A stretch of 5,912 nucleotides of DNA from Bradyrhizobium sp. (GCA_025960445.1 JAICIT010000187.1:1-5912); one strand, 5' to 3'; shown: positions 1 to 5,686, numbered from the stretch's first letter. The notes: generated by a model not told the origin, from the letters alone. Program-made: numbers and translations.

Positions 1-489
1 GGTGGAAACTCCGTACAGCACGAGGATGATCGAGGGCGGCACCAGGATGCCGAGCGCGCCGGAGGTCGAGATCACACCGACGCCGAAGCGGCGCGGATAG
101 CCGTGTTCGACCATCGCCGGCATCATGATCGAGCCGATAGCTACCACGGTGGCGACGCTGGATCCGGAAATCGCGGCGAACATCGCGCACGCGGTCACCC
201 CGGCGAGTCCGAGGCCGCCGGGCAGATGGCCGACCAGCGAGGTCGTGAATGCAATCATCCGACGCGCAACCCCTCCCCGCGTCAGAAAAGTGCCGGCCAG
301 GATGAAAAACGGAATCGCCATGATCCCGAAATTGTCGAGGCCGGAAAACAACTTCAGCCCGACGCTCTCGATCGGCACCTCGGTCATCGTGAACAGGAAT
401 GTCAGCACGGTGAGGCCGAGCGAAATCGAGATCGGCATGCCGGTCAGCATCAATGCGAACAGCAGTCCGAAAATCAGGGCAGCGCTCAT
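1..489 (-). CDS. dctM: TRAP transporter large permease DctM (N-terminal 163 residues; 3' end outside window)
   Basis: This is the large membrane subunit of a tripartite ATP-independent periplasmic transporter. It carries the ion-coupled translocation path in the inner membrane. Translation from the ATG at 489 is open to the left edge. It begins MSAALIFGLLFALMLTGMP and shows alternating hydrophobic segments at about residues 4-35, 55-70 and 95-125. Family hallmarks are AIPFFILAG (58-66), ISGSSVATVVAIGS (107-120) and SGALGILVPPS (143-153). A full DctM is about 425-445 residues, so roughly 60% lies beyond the window. The start is fixed by a TGATG overlap with the dctQ stop (489-491), which implies translational coupling. 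The sequence closely resembles C4-dicarboxylate DctM proteins as I recall them. Membership of the TRAP family is near certain; the substrate is inferred. Confidence 0.95.
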   Translation of the reverse strand, partial: MSAALIFGLLFALMLTGMPISISLGLTVLTFLFTMTEVPIESVGLKLFSGLDNFGIMAIPFFILAGTFLTRGGVARRMIAFTTSLVGHLPGGLGLAGVTACAMFAAISGSSVATVVAIGSIMMPAMVEHGYPRRFGVGVISTSGALGILVPPSIILVLYGVST

Positions 490-1061
490 CACGCTTCTCC
501 CACGGCGATCGGCGCCGTCCGACTGACTTCGACACCCTCGACATGCGTCGCGTCATGATGCGGCAGATCGCCGGTCCTGAAATAGGTCCATGCCACCTGG
601 AGGAAGCGAAAGCACATCAGGTACGAGCCAAGCGGAATGCACGCGTAGACCAGCCAGCTCGGCAATTCCAGATCGGGCGAAACCTGATCGGTGCTCATCA
701 ATTCGAACACGAACTTCGCCCCCATGGAGCCGACGATGAATGTAAAGAGCGCGCCCCCAAGCAGGCCGAACAGGACAACTCCCTTGCGCCAGCGGGCGTT
801 GAGATGATTGATCAGGACGTCGACGCCGACATGGATGCCGGTGCGCACGCCATAGGCCGCACCGAATTTGGCCATCCAGATGAACATGTAGATGCACAAC
901 TCCTGCGCCCAGGAGATGTGAATGAGGATCAAATAATCATACAGGAACGGCACGCCGGTGCCGAAGCGATGGACCACGGAGATAAAAATCAGAATCGTCG
1001 CGGCCGCCATCAGCGAGGCGATTATGATTTCCTCGAGCCGATCAAGGATACGAAGCACCAT
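489..1061 (-). CDS. dctQ: TRAP transporter small permease DctQ
   Basis: This is the small membrane subunit of the TRAP transporter. It joins DctM in the inner membrane and helps dock the substrate-loaded binding protein. The 190-residue product has the family's four hydrophobic segments at about 9-30, 44-66, 93-118 and 134-155. It carries the typical SWAQELCIYMFIW (50-62) followed by GVRTGIHVGVDVL (71-83), where the conserved Glu and Arg of the DctQ family sit. The length is normal, with a hydrophilic C-terminal tail of about 30 residues. A purine-rich GGGGGAGAG lies directly before the ATG, giving a rather short Shine-Dalgarno spacing. The stop codon overlaps the dctM start by one base. A 263-bp gap containing a terminator-like stem separates it from dctP, which is unusual for these normally tight operons. 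Confidence 0.95.
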   Translation of the reverse strand: MVLRILDRLEEIIIASLMAAATILIFISVVHRFGTGVPFLYDYLILIHISWAQELCIYMFIWMAKFGAAYGVRTGIHVGVDVLINHLNARWRKGVVLFGLLGGALFTFIVGSMGAKFVFELMSTDQVSPDLELPSWLVYACIPLGSYLMCFRFLQVAWTYFRTGDLPHHDATHVEGVEVSRTAPIAVGEA

Positions 1062-1151
1062 CTCTCCCCCTCATGCGCGCCAGCTGATCCGGCACGCATC
1101 CCCATTGTTCGCAAGCGTAACCCCGCGGTCCGGTTGCCGCGTCGCGATCCG

Positions 1152-1189
1152 AAAAGACGGGCCCTCGCGACTGCTCGCGAGGACCCGCC
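1152..1189 (-). terminator. Intrinsic terminator-like hairpin between dctP and dctQ
   Basis: In minus-strand RNA, arm 1189-1175 pairs with arm 1170-1156 around a GCAG tetraloop (1174-1171). This gives a continuous stem of about 15 bp, mostly G-C, with G-U wobbles at 1188/1157 and 1183/1162. It is followed immediately by UUUU (1155-1152). On the plus strand the two wobbles become A-C mismatches and no T-tract follows, so the structure is polarised for dctP-direction transcription. It lies about 135 nt after the dctP stop and about 90 nt before dctQ. That suits partial termination, lowering dctQM expression relative to dctP. The short U-tract suggests it may be leaky. Confidence 0.7.
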
Positions 1190-1202
1190 GGCTCCTGGAC
1201 TC

Positions 1203-1281
1203 AAAGCATGATTGGGAAAACTGGACCCCGGTTTTCCCGCGGGACAAACGCGAAAGCGTTTGGCCCGGAAATCATGCTCGA
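1203..1281. repeat. Intergenic palindromic mosaic element (REP/RIME-like)
   Basis: The outer arms AGCATGAT (1205-1212) and ATCATGCT (1271-1278) are perfect inverted repeats. They enclose two further perfect hairpins: GGGAAAAC (1214-1221) with GTTTTCCC (1231-1238), and CAAACGC (1245-1251) with GCGTTTG (1256-1262) closed by a GAAA tetraloop. The nested cruciform and its wording match, from memory, an abundant intergenic repeat of Bradyrhizobium and relatives. Copy number cannot be checked here. It lies in the dctP-dctQ gap, where such elements can protect the upstream mRNA from 3' exonucleases. Confidence 0.65.
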
Positions 1282-1291
1282 ACGAAAGCGG

Positions 1292-1323
1292 TCATGATCC
1301 GATTCAACCTGACTGGACCATGA
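1292..1323 (-). other. Hairpin immediately downstream of the dctP stop codon
   Basis: TCATGATCC (1292-1300) pairs with GGACCATGA (1315-1323) around a 14-nt loop. The single A-C mismatch becomes a U-G wobble in the minus-strand transcript. The stem begins one base after the dctP stop and has no U-tract, so it is better read as an mRNA-stabilising or processing stem, or as an extension of the adjacent mosaic repeat, than as a terminator. Confidence 0.45.
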
Positions 1324-1324
1324 T

Positions 1325-2326
1325 TTAGTGGCCGGTTGCTCCGGTCTCCTTGATGAACTCGTCAATCAAGGACTGCCCTACCCGGCTTGCCACGTCTTTG
1401 TAAACCGGCTCCATCGCCTTGCGCATGGCGGCGTCCTGCTCCGGCGTCAGCGTGAGGATCTCGGTCTTGCCGGCCTTCCTGATCTCCGCCAGCGCGTCGT
1501 CGTTTTCTTTTGCGGATTGCCCGTTGCCGAGTTCGGTGGCTTCCTTCATCGCCTTGCTAAGCTCGCCGCGAATATCGGGGGCGAGCCCGTCCCAGAACTT
1601 CTTGTTCACGACGACGACATAGCCGATATAGCCGTGATTGGTCACGGTCGCGTACTTCTGCACCTCGTTCATTTTCTGGGTGTAGATATTCGACCAGGTA
1701 TTTTCCTGGCCATCGACCACGCCGGTCTGCAGCGCCTGGTAAACCTCGCTGAACGCCATCACCTGCGGGATCGCGCCAAGGGCACGGAATTGGGACTCGA
1801 TCACCTTCGATGACTGGATGCGGAACTTCAGGCCCTTGTAATCGGCGGGCGCTATCAGCTTCTTGTTGGCCGTCATCTGCTTGAACCCGTTGTCCCAGTA
1901 GGCGAGACCGGTCATCCCCTTCGGTTCGAGCAGCTTCAGGAGCTTCGCGCCGAGAGGTCCATCCGTCACTTTGCGCACGGTGGCGAGATCGGGCAGGACA
2001 TACGGCAGATCGAACACCTCGAATTCGCGCACGCCGATCGGCCCGAATTTGGAATTGGACGGGGCCAGCATCTGCACGGCGCCGAGTTGCAACGCCTCCA
2101 GTTCTTCCTTGTCCTTGTAGAGCGTCGAGTTCGGATAAACCTCGACCTTGACCTTGCCGCCCGTGTATTTCTCGGCCAGCTCTTTGAACTTGTCCGCCGC
2201 CGTGCCCTTTGGCGTATTCGCAGCCACGACGTGGCTGAACTTGATGATAATCGGCGACTGCGCCAGTGTCGGCTCAACAACAACCAAGGCCGCGAACGCC
2301 GCAGCCGCCATAATCAACTTACGCAA
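1325..2326 (-). CDS. dctP: TRAP transporter periplasmic solute-binding protein DctP (TTG start)
   Basis: This is the periplasmic receptor of the TRAP system. It captures the organic acid and delivers it to DctQM. From the TTG at 2326 the product is 333 residues. It has a Sec signal peptide (RKLI, then an Ala/Val-rich core, cleavage likely after TLAQ near residue 23). DctP-family signatures follow: FSHVVAANTPKG (30-41), YWDNGFKQMT (143-152), GLKFRIQSSKV (165-175), whose Arg169 corresponds to the carboxylate-binding Arg of the family, and TGVVDGQENT (201-210). An in-frame ATG at 2374 would give 349 residues, but it would put a charged 16-residue stretch before the signal peptide and it lacks a ribosome site. 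The TTG is preceded by GGGGAGG. The sequence resembles C4-dicarboxylate DctP proteins; the actual ligand is inferred. Confidence 0.95.
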   Translation of the reverse strand: MRKLIMAAAAFAALVVVEPTLAQSPIIIKFSHVVAANTPKGTAADKFKELAEKYTGGKVKVEVYPNSTLYKDKEELEALQLGAVQMLAPSNSKFGPIGVREFEVFDLPYVLPDLATVRKVTDGPLGAKLLKLLEPKGMTGLAYWDNGFKQMTANKKLIAPADYKGLKFRIQSSKVIESQFRALGAIPQVMAFSEVYQALQTGVVDGQENTWSNIYTQKMNEVQKYATVTNHGYIGYVVVVNKKFWDGLAPDIRGELSKAMKEATELGNGQSAKENDDALAEIRKAGKTEILTLTPEQDAAMRKAMEPVYKDVASRVGQSLIDEFIKETGATGH

Positions 2327-2331
2327 TCTTG

Positions 2332-2338
2332 CCTCCCC
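2332..2338 (-). promoter_or_regulatory. Shine-Dalgarno site that fixes the dctP TTG start
   Basis: GGGGAGG on the minus strand lies 5 nt before TTG (2326-2324). Neither upstream in-frame ATG (2374, 2371) has a comparable site. The TTG start also places the signal peptide at the exact N-terminus. Confidence 0.75.
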
Positions 2339-2453
2339 GGTGATTTTGAAGTCCCGCCTGCGCGGCTCCATCAACTTGACGCCAAGCGAACCAATACAGA
2401 GAAGGCCGTCTAAACGCCACTGTCAGCGAGCATTTTCCGATTTGCTGCAATGC

Positions 2454-2479
2454 AAAACGCGGCGCCGTGAGCGCCGCGT
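2454..2479 (-). terminator. Intrinsic terminator of leuA
   Basis: In the minus-strand transcript, ACGCGGCGC (2479-2471) pairs perfectly with GCGCCGCGT (2465-2457) around a TCACG loop. The T at 2457 continues into TTT (2456-2454). The stem starts 35 nt after the leuA stop codon. The stem is strong but the T-run is short. It separates leuA from the TRAP operon transcribed in the same direction. Confidence 0.7.
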
Positions 2480-2513
2480 CCTGCTTGAACCTGAAGCCGT
2501 TGCTTTGGAGTAA

Positions 2514-4073
2514 TCAGCCCGCCGCCGCCACGGGCACGTCACGCTGCCGCTTCATGACGATCTTGTTGAGCGCGCCGAGATAGGCCTTGGCCGAGGCAAC
2601 CAGCGTATCCGGATCGGCGGCCCGCGCCGTCATCGAACGCCCCTCATGGGCGAGCCGCACCGAAACTTCCGCCTGGGCATCGGTACCCTCGGTCACGGCG
2701 TGGACTTGATATAGCTCCAGCTTGGCCTCGTGCGGGACCAGCGCCTTGATGCAGTTGAACACCGCATCGACCGGGCCGTTGCCCTCGGCCTCCTCGATTT
2801 TGGTCTGGCCATCGACATCGAGCTTCATGGTCGCGCGCTGCGGGCCATGGGTGCCCGCAATCACCGTCAGCGAGGTCAGCTTGATGCGATCGTGCGAAGC
2901 GGCGATTTCCTGATCGACCAACGCCTCGATATCCTCGTCGTAGATATCTTTCTTGCGGTCGGCGAGCGCCTTCATCCGCACGAACGCATCTTCGAGCTGA
3001 TTGGCGCCGAGCTTGTAACCCATCTCCTCCAGCTTATGCACGAAGGCATGACGCCCGGAATGCTTGCCCAGGACCAGCGATGATTGTTTCAAGCCGACCA
3101 TTTCCGGTCGCATGATTTCATACGTCGAAGCGTCCTTCAGCACGCCGTCCTGATGAATGCCGCTTTCGTGCGCGAACGCGTTCCGGCCGACGATGGCTTT
3201 GTTGTATTGCACCGGAAACGAAGTCGCCGCCGATACCAGCTTCGAGGCGCGCGTCAGCATGGTGGTGTCGATCTTGTTCCAGTACGGAAAGCGGTCGTTG
3301 CGTATATTGATCGCCATCACGATTTCCTCGAGCGCGGCATTGCCTGCCCGCTCGCCGATGCCGTTAACAGTGCACTCGATCTGCCGCGCACCGCCGGCTA
3401 TTCCCGCCAGCGAATTCGCAACCGCCATGCCGAGGTCATTGTGGCAATGCACCGAGAACACCGCCTTGTCGGAGTTCGGCACCCGCTCGATCAAGGTGCG
3501 CATAAAATGGGTGTATTCCTCCGGCACCGTGTAGCCGACGGTATCGGGAATGTTCACGGTGGTGGCGCCGGCCTTGATCACGGCCTCAACGATGCGGCAG
3601 AGGAAATCCATTTCACTCCTGGTGCCGTCTTCAGCCGACCATTCGACGTCGTCGATGTGATTGCGGGCGCGGCTGACGTTGGCGATTGAGGTTTCGATCA
3701 CCTGGTCCGGCGTCATGTTGAGCTTCACCCGCATGTGCAGCGGCGACGTCGCGATCACCGTATGGACGCGACCGCGCCGGGCGAACTTCACCGCTTCCGC
3801 GCAACGATCGATATCCTTCGGATGCGCGCGCGACAGGCCGGCGATCACTGCATTCTTCGAGCGCCTTGCGATCTCGCTAACCGCCTGGAAATCGCCCTCG
3901 GAGGTGATGGGAAAGCCGGCCTCGATGATATCAACGCCCATGTCATCGAGCATTTCAGCGACCTCGAGCTTCTCCTCGAATGTCATGGTGGCGCCGGGGC
4001 ATTGTTCGCCATCGCGCAAGGTGGTGTCGAATATAACGACGCGGTCCTTGTCGGACTTGTTGACGGTGGTCAT
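2514..4073 (-). CDS. leuA: 2-isopropylmalate synthase
   Basis: LeuA condenses acetyl-CoA with 3-methyl-2-oxobutanoate to form 2-isopropylmalate, the committed cytoplasmic step of leucine synthesis. The 519-residue product matches the usual length of the bacterial ~510-520-residue form. An HMGL-like TIM barrel fills about residues 10-280: FDTTLRDGEQCPG (15-27, catalytic Arg20 and metal-ligand Asp21), HCHNDLG (209-215, metal-binding His209 and His211) and NGIGERAGN (237-245). HESGIHQDG (302-310) marks the linker region. The C-terminal LeuA dimer/leucine-feedback domain spans about 385-505. AAGGAA lies 8 nt before the ATG. No in-frame defect is seen. An upstream leader peptide with leucine runs suggests control by attenuation in addition to allosteric inhibition. 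Confidence 0.98.
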   Translation of the reverse strand: MTTVNKSDKDRVVIFDTTLRDGEQCPGATMTFEEKLEVAEMLDDMGVDIIEAGFPITSEGDFQAVSEIARRSKNAVIAGLSRAHPKDIDRCAEAVKFARRGRVHTVIATSPLHMRVKLNMTPDQVIETSIANVSRARNHIDDVEWSAEDGTRSEMDFLCRIVEAVIKAGATTVNIPDTVGYTVPEEYTHFMRTLIERVPNSDKAVFSVHCHNDLGMAVANSLAGIAGGARQIECTVNGIGERAGNAALEEIVMAINIRNDRFPYWNKIDTTMLTRASKLVSAATSFPVQYNKAIVGRNAFAHESGIHQDGVLKDASTYEIMRPEMVGLKQSSLVLGKHSGRHAFVHKLEEMGYKLGANQLEDAFVRMKALADRKKDIYDEDIEALVDQEIAASHDRIKLTSLTVIAGTHGPQRATMKLDVDGQTKIEEAEGNGPVDAVFNCIKALVPHEAKLELYQVHAVTEGTDAQAEVSVRLAHEGRSMTARAADPDTLVASAKAYLGALNKIVMKRQRDVPVAAAG

Positions 4074-4112
4074 CTGAAAATTCCTTTAGATGATGCGCCT
4101 CTGGAGCGCTGA

Positions 4113-4179
4113 AGGGGTCTGGTGATCTCGCGCAACCCCTGAGTGCCCAGGCGCAAACCGCCCAGACGGCCCTCAGGGG
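4113..4179 (-). promoter_or_regulatory. Competing RNA hairpins of a putative leuA attenuator
   Basis: Three mutually incompatible pairings are visible in the minus-strand leader. (i) CCCCTGAG (4179-4172) pairs with CTCAGGGG (4143-4136), a perfect 8 bp; its first arm contains the leader-peptide stop codon. (ii) AGGGGT (4140-4135) pairs with ACCCCT (4118-4113), closer to leuA. (iii) GTCTGG (4167-4162) pairs with CCAGAC (4122-4117). A ribosome stalled at the Leu codons would leave arm (i) free, while one reaching the stop codon would mask it and allow (ii). No clear U-tract follows (ii), so the final switch could be Rho-dependent or translational rather than a classic terminator. Confidence 0.5.
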
Positions 4180-4301
4180 CAGATAAGAAGCAACAGCCCG
4201 TCAGGAAGCAGGGCGGAAAAGGACGCAGCCGGAATCGCTTCGGGAGCGGTGCTAACGGCCGTTTTCCCGTGAATTCCCTGCATTTCGCTGCGAATCAGCA
4301 T
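4173..4301 (-). CDS. leuA leader peptide (42 aa, leucine-rich C-terminus)
   Basis: A short ORF precedes leuA on the same strand and ends 99 nt before it. Its last residues are LLPDGLLLLICP, with leucines at 31, 32 and 36-39, just before the stop. The Leu codons include CTT and TTG, uncommon in this GC-rich DNA where leuA and the TRAP genes favour CTG and CTC. The ATG at 4301 has an AAAGGG site (4314-4309) 7 nt upstream; a second in-frame ATG at 4283 lacks one. The stop codon falls inside the first arm of the hairpin set at 4113-4179. This is the architecture of a ribosome-mediated attenuator, in which scarcity of charged tRNA-Leu stalls the ribosome and switches RNA folding. The peptide itself needs no function. 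The role is inferred from layout. Confidence 0.7.
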   Translation of the reverse strand: MLIRSEMQGIHGKTAVSTAPEAIPAASFSALLPDGLLLLICP

Positions 4302-4381
4302 TGCCAGACCCTTTGGATGCGCGATTCTGGGCTAAAACCCTTGACGGTTCGTTGCCGGAAGGCGCTTCCGCCATCGTTCTA

Positions 4382-4411
4382 ATCAAGAAACGCCTGAAAC
4401 TGCAATGCCAA
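4382..4411 (-). promoter_or_regulatory. Weak candidate promoter for the leuA leader transcript
   Basis: On the minus strand, TTGGCA (4411-4406, five of six matches to the -35 consensus) is followed after 18 nt by CTTGAT (4387-4382, three of six to the -10). An alternative is TTGCAG (4405-4400) with TAGAAC (4381-4376). Either would give a leader of about 300 nt. The position is right, the -10 is poor. Confidence 0.25.
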
Positions 4412-4416
4412 AACAT

Positions 4417-4455
4417 GGTCAGATGAACTGACCTAATTAGATGAACTGACCTAAT
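4417..4455. repeat. 18-bp-period tandem duplication overlapping a palindrome
   Basis: AGATGAACTGACCTAAT occurs identically at 4421-4437 and 4439-4455 (17 bp, period 18). The first copy overlaps a perfect inverted repeat, GGTCAG (4417-4422) and CTGACC (4428-4433), with a 5-bp centre. The palindrome lies just upstream of the candidate leuA -35 box, so it could be an operator. It could equally be a neutral slippage duplication. Confidence 0.6.
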
Positions 4456-4679
4456 CGATCTCTTCTCATCCCTCCCAGTTGTGGCGAGGGAGGGCACGTC
4501 GTGAGCGACGCGAACGATGTGACCGTGGGGTTGCTTCCGCAAGCAAGGGGTATTCGCTCGGCACTGTTCGCTGCCAACCTCACCCGGCCCTTCGCGCCAC
4601 CCCAGGAGCGAGCGCTGCTCGTCTCGCCGATAAATGCGAGGCACGAAGACGCGAAATTTCGGGTCCGCAGCGCGACGGT
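4456..4679. other. Non-coding divergent intergenic stretch with three consecutive hairpins
   Basis: No convincing gene is seen. A 60-codon plus-strand GTG-start frame (4501-4683) lacks a ribosome site and recognisable motifs. Three perfect inverted repeats follow one another: CCCTCCC/GGGAGGG (4470-4476, 4488-4494), CGTCG/CGACG (4497-4501, 4506-4510, TGAG loop) and TTGCTT/AAGCAA (4531-4536, 4541-4546, CCGC loop). None is followed by a T-tract on either strand, so they are not intrinsic terminators. The run resembles a degenerate intergenic mosaic element. Confidence 0.4.
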
Positions 4680-4707
4680 TTGACGCCGGCGGCTGGCGCA
4701 GTAGAGT
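4680..4707 (+). promoter_or_regulatory. Candidate sigma70-type promoter for the hydratase gene
   Basis: TTGACG (4680-4685, five of six to -35) is separated by 16 bp from TAGAGT (4702-4707, four of six to -10). Transcription would begin near 4714, leaving a short leader that still includes the GGGAG ribosome site at 4719-4723. Confidence 0.45.
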
Positions 4708-4730
4708 TTACGGGAAACGGGAGAACGTCC

Positions 4731-5516
4731 ATGGAGCACATCGCGGCCCAGCGCGCAGCCGAGTCGCTGTTCGGAGCGCACGGCATCAACGCACAGTTCA
4801 AGCCACTTGATCTGCCGGACCGGCCCGCGACGATTCCCGACGCCTACGATATCCAGGAGAGATATGTAGCGATGCTCGGCGACAAGTTCGGCAACGCCGT
4901 GGGCTATAAGGTTGGACTGACGTCGGCGCCGATGCAGACGTTTTGCGGAATCGATCATCCGATCACCGGTGTGGTGCTCGCGCAGCGCATGTACAAATCC
5001 GGCGTGACGGTGCGACGTTCGGATTTCGGGCGACTGGGCCTGGAATTCGAAATCGCCGCCCGGATCAAATCAGACGTCCCCCTCACCGCCGTGCCATGGA
5101 CCGCCGAACTGATCCAGCCACACATTGCTGGCGTTTGCGCCGCCATCGAACTCGTGGACGATCGAAGCGCCGACTATACCAACCTCGATGTTCTCTCCCT
5201 TATCGCCGACAATTCCTGGAACGGCGGGATCGTCCTGTCCGAATTTGCGACAAACTGGCCTGATCTAAAAGCTGTGCTCGGGCGCGCAACGAAAGATCAG
5301 GTTGCGATTGGCGAAGGCCACGGGCGCGACATCCTCGGCCACCCGTTTAATTCCGTCGGGTGGCTCGCCACACAGCTCGCCTCGCGTGGCGTCAGCCTGA
5401 AATCGGGTCAAGTTGTGATGACCGGGAGCGTGATGAAGACAATATTCCCGGTGGAGGACGCTACTTACCGGTTTGATCTTGAGGATATCGGGTCTGTCGA
5501 GGTGCGGGTCGCATAG
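4731..5516 (+). CDS. 2-keto-4-pentenoate hydratase / fumarylacetoacetate hydrolase-family enzyme
   Basis: This is a metal-dependent enzyme of the MhpD/FAH fold, which hydrates 2-hydroxypenta-2,4-dienoate-like enols to 4-hydroxy-2-oxo acids or catalyses related decarboxylations in aromatic meta-cleavage pathways. The 261-residue product has the usual length. Visible signatures are GYKVGLTS (58-65, with the conserved Lys60), LGLEFEIA (102-109, Glu105 and Glu107 as probable metal ligands), AAIELVDDR (137-145, third ligand Glu140), DNSWNGGIVL (160-169) and SGQVVMTGSV (225-234). The ATG at 4731 is chosen because GGGAG lies 7 nt upstream and the family homology starts here; the frame is open back to 4479 but that part is unlike the family. 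No other catabolic genes adjoin it, so the substrate (2-oxopentenoate, 2-oxohept-3-enedioate or oxalocrotonate class) cannot be set. It is transcribed divergently from leuA. Confidence 0.9.
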   Translation: MEHIAAQRAAESLFGAHGINAQFKPLDLPDRPATIPDAYDIQERYVAMLGDKFGNAVGYKVGLTSAPMQTFCGIDHPITGVVLAQRMYKSGVTVRRSDFGRLGLEFEIAARIKSDVPLTAVPWTAELIQPHIAGVCAAIELVDDRSADYTNLDVLSLIADNSWNGGIVLSEFATNWPDLKAVLGRATKDQVAIGEGHGRDILGHPFNSVGWLATQLASRGVSLKSGQVVMTGSVMKTIFPVEDATYRFDLEDIGSVEVRVA

Positions 5517-5600
5517 CAAAGAAGCGGCTAGCCCCCGAGCACGAGAACGCCGCGCCGGGAGGGCGAGAGCACAGCGCGCGCGTTGCGAAACTAATTTGCG

Positions 5601-5624
5601 TGTCAGAAACTGTCACATTTGTCA
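5601..5624. promoter_or_regulatory. Three phased TGTCA direct repeats
   Basis: TGTCA occurs at 5601-5605, 5611-5615 and 5620-5624, with 10- and 9-bp periods, close to one helical turn. They lie about 90-110 bp upstream of the Gly/Met-rich gene, a fitting place for a transcription factor that binds direct repeats on one DNA face. The half-sites resemble those of PhoB (CTGTCAT), but the PhoB period is 11 bp, so the regulator is left open. Confidence 0.35.
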
Positions 5625-5669
5625 TTTGAAAACATTGGACCCTTTGGCTCTGCTTGGCGTCTTCTCGTT

Positions 5670-5686
5670 GCGGCGAAAATCGCCGC
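5670..5686 (+). other. Perfect hairpin in the 5' leader of the Gly/Met-rich gene
   Basis: GCGGCGA (5670-5676) and TCGCCGC (5680-5686) form a 7-bp stem with an AAA loop, ending 13 nt before the AGGAGG site. It has no T-tract. It may stabilise the mRNA 5' end or affect ribosome loading; this is inference from position only. Confidence 0.4.

Noticed and set aside
453..1211. Plus-strand frame of 252 codons
   Set aside because: It is antisense to dctQ, rich in Asp, His and Arg as expected for the reverse of a membrane protein, and has no motif.
3084..3689. Plus-strand frame of 201 codons, and similar frames at 3735-4112 and 2730-3083
   Set aside because: All lie antisense to leuA, whose full set of catalytic motifs proves the coding strand; the frames are shadows of its codon bias.
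4252..4644. Minus-strand frame of 130 codons upstream of leuA
   Set aside because: It runs through the tandem duplication and the leader region in a different frame from the leader peptide, with low-complexity Arg/Ser-rich composition and no family resemblance.
4479..4730. 84-residue N-terminal extension of the hydratase frame
   Set aside because: The frame is open but lacks a ribosome site at its start, is unlike the family, and overlaps the promoter-like TTGACG/TAGAGT and the GGGAG site that fit the ATG at 4731.
4437..4958. Minus-strand frame of 173 codons
   Set aside because: It overlaps the 5' half of the hydratase gene, has no recognisable motif or ribosome site, and reflects GC-rich codon bias on the opposite strand.
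1325..5516. A single functional cluster linking TRAP, leuA and hydratase
   Set aside because: leuA has its own leader and terminator and the hydratase is divergent, so they appear to be independent transcription units that happen to be neighbours.
5600..5624. Canonical PhoB (Pho) box
   Set aside because: Half-sites fit, but the periods are 10 and 9 bp rather than 11, so a specific PhoB call is not supported.
5635..5661. EcfG-type general-stress promoter (GGAAC-N16/17-CGTT)
   Set aside because: GGACC and CGTC at about the right spacing each deviate from consensus at a position; the match is too weak to call.
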